From Arthrobacter sp. FW306-2-2C-D06B (GTDB lineage: Bacteria > Actinomycetota > Actinomycetes > Actinomycetales > Micrococcaceae), in assembly GCF_021789175.1 (NCBI RefSeq), contig NZ_CP084560.1, positions 4,500,407 to 4,564,406 on the forward strand: DNA of 64,000 nt, in the 5' to 3' direction. Both the position numbers and the translations under genes were made by a program. The notes beneath the pieces are model-generated. The model did not search any database and was not told the DNA's origin. It was given only the letters and a program-made list of their open reading frames with translations. The stretch's first letter is position 1. Each line of letters begins with the position of its first letter. Below, in pieces: positions 1 through 7,628 of this stretch.

Positions 1-408
1 AACGGCGGTGCCGATGCCCACCACGCCGGAAATGATCCAGTCGCGGGCGAGCACATGCCGTCCGCGCTGCCGGAATCCCCGGACCAGTTCAAACGCCCCG
101 AGCACCAACAGCCCGACGAGCGCGGAGACGCCGACACCCGCGTCGGACTGCGTCATCAAGGCACCCACCCCCGCCAGGCCGACGACGACGGCCGCGGCCG
201 CCGGAACGCTCGCAGTAAGGAACGCGGCCCCCGCGGTTGCGAACAGGTAGAGCCCCGTAGCCCAGGCCAGAACGTGAACGGATGGCGAGCCCCAGAAGAC
301 GGTCACGGCTCCAAACACGAGCGCAGCACCGGCGCGGAGAAGTACGGGCTTCCAGAGCGCGGCTGCCGAGGGCGTGGATGAAGTCGCTGAAGAGGTGGGG
401 AGAGTCAC
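1..408 (-). CDS. DUF308/HdeD-like multi-pass membrane protein (3' end outside window)
   Basis: The first 136 codons of a gene that runs off the left edge. The visible protein has a short polar N-terminus and then about five hydrophobic segments separated by short loops, with an Arg before the first one (LRAGAALVFGAVTVFW) and a later FRQRGRH loop. This spacing resembles the HdeD/DUF308 family of small integral membrane proteins, but the match is by pattern only. The start is GTG, 9 bp after the stop of the MATE gene; that TAA is in the same frame, so no earlier start except CTG is possible. It is probably cotranscribed with, and downstream of, the MATE transporter. Function unknown. Confidence 0.7.
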   Translation of the reverse strand, partial: MTLPTSSATSSTPSAAALWKPVLLRAGAALVFGAVTVFWGSPSVHVLAWATGLYLFATAGAAFLTASVPAAAAVVVGLAGVGALMTQSDAGVGVSALVGLLVLGAFELVRGFRQRGRHVLARDWIISGVVGIGTAV

Positions 409-417
409 CAGTCCAGT

Positions 418-1761
418 TTAGTGCGAACCGAGGACCATCCATTTGTCAGAGCGGGCCCGCAGCCCCAGGGTGACCCCGCGGGCCAGCATGTAGCCCAGCG
501 CGAACGCGACCCAGAGCCACACGAGCCCCGCCGCGCCGTCGGGCCTGGTCAGGTGGACTGCCACCAAAAGCGGCAGATAGACCCCGAGGTTCACGACGCC
601 GGCAATCGCCAGGTAGCGGGCATCGCCCGCGCCGATCAGGACGCCGTCCAGGACGAAGACGTACCCCGCGAGGGGCTGCCCGACGGCGAGCACCCACAGT
701 GCCGCTGTGAGCGCGGACTGCACGCCGGCGTCGGAGGTAAAGAGGAAGCCGGCCCACGGAGCCGCCACTGCCAGGAGCACGCCCGTCACCACGCCGAATC
801 CCACGCCCCAGCGGATCATGGTGCGGGTCAGTTCCCGCGCCCGGGCCGGATGGGAAGCTCCGAGTTCCTTGCCGATGAGGGCCTGCGCGGCAATCGCCAA
901 GGCGTCCAGGGCGAAGGCGAGGAAGGAGAAAATGGTCATCGCAAGCTGGTGCGCGGCGAGGTTCACGGACCCTTGGGAAGTGACCACCAGGACAGTGGCG
1001 AGGATAGCCAGGCGCAGGCTGAGGGTACGGAGCATGAGCCATGAACCCACGGTGGTCATCGTGCGGATTCCACGCCAGTCCGGGCGCAGCGAAACGCCGT
1101 GGCGCCGGGCATTCCGTCCCACCATGACCAAATAGACGGCGGCCATGGCCCATTGGGCAATGCTGGTGCCGATGGCCGAACCCGCCACGGACAAATGCAG
1201 GCCATAGACAAGGAACCAATTCAGGGCGATGTTGATAGCGAACCCCGCCGTTGCAACCACCAACGGCGTGCGGGTGTCCTGCAGTCCGCGCAAGACGCCG
1301 GTGCCAGCGAAGATCAATAGCATGGCGACGAGTCCCGGCATGGACCAGCGCAGATAATCGATGGCGTATGCCCGCACCTCGCCGCTGGCTCCAAGCAACC
1401 CGAGCAGTGGCTCAGCCGCGAAGAAGCCAGCCACCGCGAGGACGGTGCCCAGCAGCAAGGCCAGCCAGACGCCGTCGCGCCCTGCGGCCAGCGCCTTGGC
1501 GAGCTTTCCGTGCCCGATGGCACGCGCCACAGCGGGAGTTGTCGAATATGCCAGAAACACCATAAGTCCGACTGCGGTGTACAGCACGGTGGAGGCCAGC
1601 CCCACGCCCGCCAGTTGAGGGACGCCAAGGTGCCCCACAATGGCGGAGTCAGCCAAGAGGAAGAGGGGTTCGGCAATGAGCGCCCCAAAGGCGGGGACAG
1701 CCAGGCGCAGGATCTCGCGGGCAGTGGAGGGCGTGGTGGGACGGGTCACTGTTTGGTGCAC
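418..1761 (-). CDS. MATE family efflux transporter (DinF-like)
   Basis: A 447-residue integral membrane protein with about twelve hydrophobic segments and the MATE internal two-fold pattern. The N-terminus (EILRLAVPAFGALIAEPLF, then DSAIVGHLG) is the hallmark of the DinF branch. Members are cation-coupled antiporters that expel organic cations or other toxic compounds across the cytoplasmic membrane; the substrate here is unknown. The start is GTG, preceded by GGGAAA. It diverges from the gene at 1802 with only 40 bp between the starts and is followed after 9 bp by the DUF308-like gene, so the two probably form an operon. Confidence 0.9.
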   Translation of the reverse strand: MHQTVTRPTTPSTAREILRLAVPAFGALIAEPLFLLADSAIVGHLGVPQLAGVGLASTVLYTAVGLMVFLAYSTTPAVARAIGHGKLAKALAAGRDGVWLALLLGTVLAVAGFFAAEPLLGLLGASGEVRAYAIDYLRWSMPGLVAMLLIFAGTGVLRGLQDTRTPLVVATAGFAINIALNWFLVYGLHLSVAGSAIGTSIAQWAMAAVYLVMVGRNARRHGVSLRPDWRGIRTMTTVGSWLMLRTLSLRLAILATVLVVTSQGSVNLAAHQLAMTIFSFLAFALDALAIAAQALIGKELGASHPARARELTRTMIRWGVGFGVVTGVLLAVAAPWAGFLFTSDAGVQSALTAALWVLAVGQPLAGYVFVLDGVLIGAGDARYLAIAGVVNLGVYLPLLVAVHLTRPDGAAGLVWLWVAFALGYMLARGVTLGLRARSDKWMVLGSH

Positions 1762-1801
1762 TTTCCCAGCCTAGCGGGGCGCCGGCATGTAGCTTGGTGA
1801 G

Positions 1802-2371
1802 GTGTCGCTCGAGCATCCCATCACCGTTTCCGTCGCCCGTACCATCACTCCCGGCTACACCCGCCAAGCCAACGCATGGGCCCACGCTGGCCAGGAGCTT
1901 GCCCGGGAATGGCCCGGCTACCTGGGTTCAGGGTGGGTGCGCACGGCGGCCGATTCCGATGAATGGCACATGCTTTACCGCTTCGCGGACGCTGAAACCC
2001 TGCAGGCCTGGGAGGAATCCGAAGAGCGCCGATGGTGGATTGAAAGCGCCACCGAGCTCATGGAGGTCACACGGGTGGAGCGCCGTTCCGGGATCGAGGG
2101 ATGGTTTTCCCAACCCGGCGACGTGAACCTCGTCGTCCCGGAGACCGCATTGCCGCCGCGGTGGAAGCAGGCCGTCAGCATCTTCCTGCCGTTCTTTCCT
2201 TTGAGCCTGCTGGCCAATTTCCTGCTGCACCCCTTGGTCCTGGGCTGGCCGCTGGTCCTCCAGGTGCTGTTGAACATCTGTATCCTGACGCCGCTCATGG
2301 TCTACATTTTCCTGCCGGTCACCACCCGGCTCCTGAAGCCCTGGCTGGAAGCAAAGCGGAAGGGTCAATAG
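1802..2371 (+). CDS. ABM-superfamily protein with C-terminal membrane anchor
   Basis: A 189-residue protein. Residues about 1-95 fit an antibiotic-biosynthesis-monooxygenase-like ferredoxin fold (hypothetical dimeric alpha-beta barrel, as in COG3224 proteins): a beta strand VSVARTI, a helix around a GYTRQANAWAHAGQ segment, then WHMLYRF and LQAWEESEERRWW. Residues about 120-180 hold two hydrophobic segments (SIFLPFFPLSLLANFLL and a following one) and a basic tail. Homologues of this architecture have no proven reaction. The start is GTG. It diverges from the MATE gene. The fold assignment rests on motif layout only. Confidence 0.75.
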   Translation: MSLEHPITVSVARTITPGYTRQANAWAHAGQELAREWPGYLGSGWVRTAADSDEWHMLYRFADAETLQAWEESEERRWWIESATELMEVTRVERRSGIEGWFSQPGDVNLVVPETALPPRWKQAVSIFLPFFPLSLLANFLLHPLVLGWPLVLQVLLNICILTPLMVYIFLPVTTRLLKPWLEAKRKGQ

Positions 2372-2412
2372 CATCTGCCGGGACAGCGGAGCCGGCCCCG
2401 CCGCGTCGTACT

Positions 2413-2483
2413 TGTTTGACACTTCAAACAAAGTTCGAAAGGCTTGAGTTGAAGCTTCAACAAATTGAGCCTTGGCTTTCGAA
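2413..2483. promoter_or_regulatory. Operator cluster upstream of doxX-like gene
   Basis: Three nested dyads lie in 71 bp ahead of the DoxX gene. TGTTTGA (2413-2419) pairs with TCAAACA (2424-2430) across 4 bp. GTTGAAGCTTCAAC (2448-2461) is a perfect 14-bp palindrome. TTCGAAAG (2434-2441) pairs with CTTTCGAA (2476-2483). The shared half-site is TTGAA/TTCAA, which suits a dimeric winged-helix regulator such as MarR type. The regulator itself is not adjacent. The binding protein is an inference. Confidence 0.5.
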
Positions 2484-2525
2484 GCTTCACGACAGCCAAC
2501 CGCTACCCGAAAACGGTGCAAAAAC

Positions 2526-2960
2526 ATGAACCAGTCCACCCTGACCAACACAGCCCTTACCGTCCTGCGCGTCATCGTCGGCTTCATCTTCGCCGCGCAT
2601 GGCTGGCAGAAATTCACCGAATTCACCATCGCCGGCACACAGGCCGCCTTTGGCAAGATGGGCGTACCCGCCGCCGACGTCGTGGCCCCGATCGTGGCAA
2701 CGATCGAACTTGCCGGGGGCATCGCCCTCATCGCGGGCGTGCTGACCCGAGTCTTCGGCGCCCTCCTTGCACTGGACATGCTCGGCGCCCTGTTCCTGGT
2801 CCACGCCCCGGCGGGCCTGTTTGCCGAGAACGGTGGGTACGAACTTGTCCTGGCCCTCGCCGCTGCAGCGGCAGCCGTGGCCCTGACCGGCGCCGGACGG
2901 ATCTCCATCGACGCCGCCGTCTTCGGCCGGCAAGGCTCCAAGCTGGGCATCCTCGCCTAG
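2526..2960 (+). CDS. DoxX family membrane protein
   Basis: A 144-residue protein with four transmembrane helices in the DoxX arrangement: TVLRVIVGFIFAAHGWQK with the conserved HGxQKF-like turn, then a Gly/Ala-rich second helix (ELAGGIALIAGVLTR), a third (ALLALDMLGALFLVHAP) and a fourth. DoxX proteins sit in the cytoplasmic membrane and are linked to thiosulfate/quinone redox or oxidative-stress responses; the exact activity is not established here. ATG 2526 is preferred because the in-frame extension to 2472 is non-coding in character and overlaps the operator palindromes. Confidence 0.88.
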   Translation: MNQSTLTNTALTVLRVIVGFIFAAHGWQKFTEFTIAGTQAAFGKMGVPAADVVAPIVATIELAGGIALIAGVLTRVFGALLALDMLGALFLVHAPAGLFAENGGYELVLALAAAAAAVALTGAGRISIDAAVFGRQGSKLGILA

Positions 2961-3009
2961 GATCGTGCGCGGCCGCACTGGCGACACCCAAGTGCGCTGC
3001 GGACACCCG

Positions 3010-3051
3010 AACGGGCTGGCGACACCGGGATTCTGGCGTCGCCAGCCCGTT
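3010..3051 (+). terminator. Rho-independent-like terminator after doxX-like gene
   Basis: AACGGGCTGGCGAC (3010-3023) is the exact reverse complement of 3038-3051, giving a 14-bp perfect stem with a 14-nt loop, 50 bp after the DoxX stop. The trailing T run is short (TTT), so it may act mainly as a hairpin. The loop side repeats the CTGGCG word of the stem. Confidence 0.6.
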
Positions 3052-3149
3052 TGCGTGACACAGATCGACCTGGGAGTCGCTGGTCCGATTCGGCGTCGCC
3101 CGCCCGTCATACAGCGCATCAGTATCCACGCCGTCGATACACTCACGTC

Positions 3150-4118
3150 ATGAGCGAGCTCCCCTCACACTCCGTCACGCTGCGGTTCCTGGCCTCCCCC
3201 ACCGACGTCGGACACAGCGGGTCCGTCGACGCCGGCACAGTCCTTGAGTGGGTGGACAAGGCGGCGTACGCGGCAGCTGTCGGCTGGTCGAAGTCCTATT
3301 GCGTCACGGCATATGTCGGCAACATCCATTTCGCCGACCCCGTGAACAGCGGAGACATGGTCGAGGTGGAAGCGACCATCGTCTACACGGGCCGCTCTTC
3401 CATGCACATCCGGACCACCGTGTCCTCAGGCGATCCCAAGGGCGGTCCGGCCACGATGCGCAGCCAGTGCCTGGTGATCTTCGTTGCTGTCGGCGCCGAC
3501 GGCCGCCCCGTTCCAGTCCCCCAGTTCGAGCCGTCGACGCCGGAGGAAATCGAGCATCGTGACAACGCCCTCGCGCGGATCGCCGTGCGGGAAAAGATCG
3601 TCGAAGCGATGAACGCACAGGAATATACCGACGCCGGGACGGCCGAGCGCGTTGTCCTCCGCTTCATGGCGGCTCCCACCGACGTGAACTGGGGAGGGAA
3701 GGTCCACGGCGGCATCGTCATGAAGTGGATCGATGAGGCCGCCTACGTCTGCGCTTCCCGCTATTGCGGCAAGGACACCGTGGCGGTGTTCTCCGGCGGC
3801 GTGCGGTTCTATCGCCCGCTCTTGATCGGCGACGTGGTGGAAGTAGAAGCCCGGCTCGTCTACACAGGGCACAAAGGCATGCACATAGCCGTCCATGTCC
3901 GCTCCGGAAACCCCAAGAGCCGTGAGATGAACCTGACCACCTACTGCCTCACGGTCATGGTGGCCAGGGACGAAACCGGCACGTCCGTTCCGATCCCGCA
4001 CTGGGAACCGGAAACCGGCGAGGACCGGCGCCTTCACGCCCACGCCCGCGAATTGCTGGAAATCCGGGGACGGGCCCCCGGAAACCGGATGCCGGATCAT
4101 CTGCTCAACGGCGGTTAG
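3150..4118 (+). CDS. Acyl-CoA thioesterase, tandem hotdog domains
   Basis: A 322-residue protein made of two copies of the YciA/BFIT-type hotdog domain. Copy 1 (about residues 8-125) carries SPTDVGHSGSVDAGTVLEWVDKAAY; copy 2 (about 168-290) carries the matching APTDVNWGGKVHGGIVMKWIDEAAY. The Asn/His-Asp pattern in the second copy, with an Asp on the hotdog helix, is typical of active thioesterases that hydrolyse acyl-CoA to free acid and CoA in the cytoplasm; in the first copy the HGG turn is replaced by DAG. The start at ATG 3150 matches the beginning of the first domain; a longer frame upstream runs into the terminator region. Confidence 0.88.
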   Translation: MSELPSHSVTLRFLASPTDVGHSGSVDAGTVLEWVDKAAYAAAVGWSKSYCVTAYVGNIHFADPVNSGDMVEVEATIVYTGRSSMHIRTTVSSGDPKGGPATMRSQCLVIFVAVGADGRPVPVPQFEPSTPEEIEHRDNALARIAVREKIVEAMNAQEYTDAGTAERVVLRFMAAPTDVNWGGKVHGGIVMKWIDEAAYVCASRYCGKDTVAVFSGGVRFYRPLLIGDVVEVEARLVYTGHKGMHIAVHVRSGNPKSREMNLTTYCLTVMVARDETGTSVPIPHWEPETGEDRRLHAHARELLEIRGRAPGNRMPDHLLNGG

Positions 4119-4169
4119 GCGTTCCTTCCGGGTCTGGCGCCGCGAAGTCCGGGGCGGGAAGATGTCCTC

Positions 4170-4502
4170 ATGTTGGCTGAGGAATGGTTCAACGCACTCA
4201 TCGACGAATTCAGGGCCGTCCCGGGTGTGAGCGTGCCCGGCGAACCGGGACAGCATGGATTCGGTTCCTCGGCATTGAAGGTTCACGGCTCGATTTTCGC
4301 GATGGTTTCGGGTGGCAGGCTTGTTGTGAAGCTGCCACGAGATCGGGTCAGTGCCCTGATCGGGACCGGAGCCGGGGCGCCGTTCGACGCCGGAAAGGGG
4401 CGTGCCATGAAGGAGTGGCTCACGGTTATGGCCGACGATCAGGAGTCAAGGCTCACCCTCGCCCGTGAAGCCCTGGACTTCGTTGGATCTGCGCACCACT
4501 AG
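4170..4502 (+). CDS. TfoX/Sxy N-terminal-domain (YjbR/MmcQ-like) protein
   Basis: A 110-residue single-domain protein. The layout FGSSALKVHGSIFAMVSGGRLVVKLPRDRV, then GTGAGAPFD and GRAMKEWLTV, matches the TfoX N-terminal/MmcQ-YjbR-like fold, a small cytoplasmic domain with a cyclic substructure and no proven catalytic role in actinobacteria. It stands alone, convergent with dnaB. Function unknown beyond the fold. Confidence 0.72.
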   Translation: MLAEEWFNALIDEFRAVPGVSVPGEPGQHGFGSSALKVHGSIFAMVSGGRLVVKLPRDRVSALIGTGAGAPFDAGKGRAMKEWLTVMADDQESRLTLAREALDFVGSAHH

Positions 4503-4534
4503 GCAACCCGCCATAAAAGTCATCCCGCCGGGCG

Positions 4535-5917
4535 CTAGAACCCGCCGCCGCCCGTCTCGCCCGCCATATTGGCGAAGCGGGAGTAGTGCCCCTGGAAGGC
4601 AACCACGATGTCCTTGGTGGGACCGTTGCGGTGCTTGGCGATGAGGATGTCGGCCTCGCCGGCGCGGGGGGATTCTTTGTCGTAGACGTCTTCGCGGTGG
4701 AGCAGGATGACCATGTCGGCGTCCTGCTCGATGGAACCCGATTCACGGAGGTCCGAGACCATGGGCCGCTTGTCCTGGCGCTGTTCGGATCCACGGTTGA
4801 GCTGCGAGAGCGCGATGACCGGAACCTGCAGCTCCTTGGCCAACAGTTTGAGGGCACGCGAGAATTCGGAGACTTCCTGCTGGCGGGATTCCACCTTCTT
4901 GCCGGAGCTCATGAGCTGGAGGTAGTCGAGGATCACCAGCTTGAGGTCGTGCTGCTGCTTCAGGCGACGGCACTTGGCCCTGATTTCCATGAGGGACATA
5001 TTGGGGCTGTCATCAATGAACAACGGCGCATCGTTCATGCGCCCCATCGTGGTGGCGATCTTGGACCACTGCTCGTCCTTAATGGTGCCCTTGCGCAGGT
5101 CCTGGAGGCCAATGGTGGCTTCCGCGGACAGCAGGCGCATCGCGATTTCGTTGCGTCCCATTTCCAGGGAGAACATCACGGTGGCGAGGTTGTGCTTGAT
5201 GGCAGCGGAACGGGCGAAGTCAAGCGCGAACGTGGACTTACCGACGGCGGGGCGCGCGGCGATGACGATCATCTGGCCCGGGTGCAGGCCGTGGGTGAGC
5301 TCATCGAGTTCATAGAACCCGGTGGGGACACCCGTCATGCCTTCGCCGCGATGGCCGGATGCCTCGATCTCGTCAACGGTGGATTCCATGACGTCCTTGA
5401 GCGCCACGTAGTCTTCCGCCGTGCGTCGTTCGGCCACGGCATAGATCTCGGCCTGGGCCTGGTTGACGAGGTCTTCGACCTCTCCATCCTGGCCGTAGCC
5501 CATCTGGACGATCTTGGTGCCGGCGTTGACGAGTCGGCGCAGGACCGCTCGCTCAGCCACGATTTCGGCGTAGTAGCCCGCGTTGGCCGCCGTGGGCACG
5601 GTCTGGATGAGCTCGTGCAGGTAGGCAGGGCCGCCGATCCTGTTGATCTCGCCGCGTTTGGTCAGCTCATCGGACACTGTGACGGCATCGGCAGGTTCGC
5701 CGCGGCCGTAGAGATCGATGATCGACTCGTAGATCGTCTCGTGGGCCGGGCGGTAGAAGTCATGGCCGCGGACAATTTCCACGACGTCGGCAATGGCGTC
5801 CTTGGACAACATCATGCCGCCCAGAACCGACTGCTCAGCGGGAATGTCCTGGGGAGGTTTGCGGCTGGCGTCCGATGTCCGGCCGCCCTCGATCGAATCC
5901 AAGTGCGTAACTGACAA
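4535..5917 (-). CDS. dnaB: Replicative DNA helicase DnaB
   Basis: A 460-residue hexameric 5'-3' helicase that unwinds the replication fork and binds primase. The N-terminal helical domain (about 22-130, with PPQDIPAEQSVLGGMM) is followed by the RecA-like motor with Walker A ARPAVGKST (about 221-229), Walker B LVILDYLQLM and an arginine-finger-region ending SDLRESGSIEQDADMV. No intein is present. The start is placed at TTG 5917, because GGAGG stands 5 nt before it; an in-frame ATG at 5929 overlaps that ribosome binding site and has none of its own. The 625 bp upstream hold DnaA boxes. In many actinobacteria dnaB lies downstream of rplI; here about 3.4 kb and four genes separate them. Confidence 0.95.
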   Translation of the reverse strand: MSVTHLDSIEGGRTSDASRKPPQDIPAEQSVLGGMMLSKDAIADVVEIVRGHDFYRPAHETIYESIIDLYGRGEPADAVTVSDELTKRGEINRIGGPAYLHELIQTVPTAANAGYYAEIVAERAVLRRLVNAGTKIVQMGYGQDGEVEDLVNQAQAEIYAVAERRTAEDYVALKDVMESTVDEIEASGHRGEGMTGVPTGFYELDELTHGLHPGQMIVIAARPAVGKSTFALDFARSAAIKHNLATVMFSLEMGRNEIAMRLLSAEATIGLQDLRKGTIKDEQWSKIATTMGRMNDAPLFIDDSPNMSLMEIRAKCRRLKQQHDLKLVILDYLQLMSSGKKVESRQQEVSEFSRALKLLAKELQVPVIALSQLNRGSEQRQDKRPMVSDLRESGSIEQDADMVILLHREDVYDKESPRAGEADILIAKHRNGPTKDIVVAFQGHYSRFANMAGETGGGGF

Positions 5918-6542
5918 GCCGTCCTCCATTGTGTACCGCGCAGATAACTGTTCCCGGCGGTGCGGTAGGCCAATGCCCAGGTGTGGGTTGCTCCGACCGC
6001 GCCGTTTATGCCGGCTGGTCCAAACTGTTCCGTAGGGCACCGACAATTTTGGTTCCCCGAGATTTCCACAACTTATCCACAGACAGGTCCGCGGGCGCGC
6101 TGCTTTTCGACGGCACCGGGTGTCGTCCACAAGAAACAGGGGTTTTCCAAGTACCTAAAGCAGGTACTCAGCCACGTTAGCCCTGCTTTTCCGAGGCACC
6201 AAGCCGGGCCTGTGGATAAAGTGTGGAATACGCACCCCTACTTGTGCACAGTCTGTGCATGACCCTGTGGAAAGAGAAATTCTTTTTGCGGCAAATAGGC
6301 CCTGAGCTGGGAAAACGTTCTTCGTGCCATGTGGATCAAAAGTATTTTCTTCAGGGGATCATCCACAGGCCGATTCACTCAATCCGCGCCGTTCCCTTCG
6401 TGCAAGCGTCCGGGGAGGGATAAATATGCCGAAAATGTGATACTCCCCACAATCTCTCCCGGAATTTGACAGCCGGCTCTCAGAAGCTATGCCGGAGCAG
6501 GAATGTGCTGTGGATAACCGCGTTCTGACATAAGCTCTAGGT
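5918..6542. promoter_or_regulatory. dnaB upstream region with DnaA-box cluster
   Basis: A 625-bp gene-free stretch, visibly richer in A/T than its surroundings. It holds three perfect DnaA boxes: TTATCCACA at 6073-6081, and TGTGGATAA at 6211-6219 and 6509-6517. One-mismatch forms are TCGTCCACA (6123-6131, against TTGTCCACA), TGTGGATCA (6330-6338) and TCATCCACA (6359-6367). There are weaker ones at 6062 and 6266. A separate dyad pairs AGTACCT (6150-6156) with AGGTACT (6162-6168). It contains the promoters of dnaB (leftward) and of the gene at 6543 (rightward). DnaA control of dnaB, or DnaA titration, is inferred. Confidence 0.7.
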
Positions 6543-7022
6543 ATGGGTTTCACCATTGGGGATGTACTGCTGGTCGCAATGCCCGTTGTCATCCTTGTGG
6601 CTGTGATTTGGGCCCTGACGGCGGCATTCAAGCCACGCAACTCAGGGCTGTCCGACGCCGAGCGCTACCAACGTGAGCTGGCCGCCCGCTCGGCAGCCCA
6701 CCAGGCCGCCCAAGTGCAGGCGGCGACGGCGGCAAGGGCCCGTATCGATGCGTCCACCAGGCCGAGCCAAAACGCCCAGCAACAGTCCCAGCAGGACAGC
6801 CAGTCGCGGGCCGCGCTCAGGGCGCAAGCCGGGGCCAGCCCGGGAGTCGGCCAGGCCGGCTACAACGGCCCCATTCTGCCCAACGGGCAGTTGAATCCAC
6901 AGTTCGCCCTGCAATTGCAGGGAATGGTCCGCAGTGGGCAGAAGATCCAGGCGATCAAGCTCCTGCGCCAGCAAACCCACTCGGACTTGTTGACCGCCAA
7001 GAACTACATAGATCGGCTTTAG
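6543..7022 (+). CDS. Membrane-anchored protein with L7/L12 C-terminal-like segment
   Basis: A 159-residue protein. Residues about 5-28 form one N-terminal transmembrane helix (VLLVAMPVVILVAVIWALTA), followed by an Ala/Gln/Ser-rich, charged linker (about 35-115). The last 30 residues, GQKIQAIKLLRQQ...LLTAKNYIDRL, follow the ribosomal L7/L12 C-terminal pattern (K-x-x-A-I-K-x-x-R-x-x-T...L-x-x-A-K-x-x-I). This is not a ribosomal protein; the motif is probably a helix-turn-helix-like protein-binding module facing the cytoplasm. It is followed after 3 bp by a paralogue-like gene. No clear ribosome binding site precedes ATG 6543. Function unknown. Confidence 0.75.
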   Translation: MGFTIGDVLLVAMPVVILVAVIWALTAAFKPRNSGLSDAERYQRELAARSAAHQAAQVQAATAARARIDASTRPSQNAQQQSQQDSQSRAALRAQAGASPGVGQAGYNGPILPNGQLNPQFALQLQGMVRSGQKIQAIKLLRQQTHSDLLTAKNYIDRL

Positions 7023-7025
7023 CGC

Positions 7026-7601
7026 ATGTCATCCCTACTCGTTCCGGTCTTGATACTGGCGGCCGTCATGGTCGGCGTGCTGTTGATCAGCCGCGCGCTC
7101 TCCCGCCGCTCCGCGGAACTTCGCGACAATGCCGCCACCGGCAAGGCTGCCGTGGACCCTGTGGAGCTGGCCCGCGAGGCCGCCGCGAAGCTCAGTGAGG
7201 ACCAACACCGGCAGCTGTATTCCCTGATCGCCCAAGGCCAGGCCATGGCGGCCATCAAGCTGTACCTCAGCGCCACCGGGGAGGGGCTGCGTGCCTCACG
7301 GGACGCCGTCGGCGCCCTTGCAGCGCACCCGCAGCCCTTCCGCAAGCCCGAACCCGCCCCGCAGGACCTCATGCCCGACGACGACGAGCCGGAACACTTC
7401 CCGTACCGTTACCGGGCAATCGTCAGCAAGGGCGACGTCACACGTGAAGTGAGCAGCAACATGCTCAACGACGAGATCTACGGACGGATCCGTACCTTGG
7501 CCAAGAGCGGCGACATCGAAGCCGCAGCGTTGGCCCTGACCAAGCATTCCGATATCAGCATGAAGCAGGCCCGGGAGTTCATCGAGCTGCTGGACGACTA
7601 A
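7026..7601 (+). CDS. Membrane-anchored protein with two L7/L12-like segments
   Basis: A 191-residue protein with an N-terminal transmembrane helix (LLVPVLILAAVMVGVLLIS, residues 4-22). Two L7/L12-C-terminal-like helical repeats follow: about 62-98 (LYSLIAQGQAMAAIKLYLSATGEGLRASRDAVGAL) and about 153-190 (GRIRTLAKSGDIEAAALALTKHSDISMKQAREFIELL). An acidic loop (MPDDDEPEH) lies between them. It is in an operon with the gene at 6543 (3-bp gap) and shares its TM-linker-repeat design, suggesting duplication. The position next to dnaB and a DnaA-box region is noted, but no function can be assigned. Confidence 0.75.
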   Translation: MSSLLVPVLILAAVMVGVLLISRALSRRSAELRDNAATGKAAVDPVELAREAAAKLSEDQHRQLYSLIAQGQAMAAIKLYLSATGEGLRASRDAVGALAAHPQPFRKPEPAPQDLMPDDDEPEHFPYRYRAIVSKGDVTREVSSNMLNDEIYGRIRTLAKSGDIEAAALALTKHSDISMKQAREFIELLDD

Positions 7602-7628
7602 CGCCAGGTGCGGCGCAGCCCGGCTCGC

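Noticed and set aside
89..442. 117-codon frame on the minus strand at the left edge
   Set aside because: It is an Arg/Gly/Cys-rich out-of-frame reading of the DUF308-like gene, whose own frame gives clean membrane helices from GTG 408.
1928..2950. 340-codon open frame on the minus strand
   Set aside because: It is antisense to the ABM-like and DoxX genes and would read across the operator region.
4586..5914. 442-codon open frame on the plus strand
   Set aside because: It is fully antisense to dnaB; its length comes from the G/C-rich third positions of dnaB, and its product has no recognisable motif.
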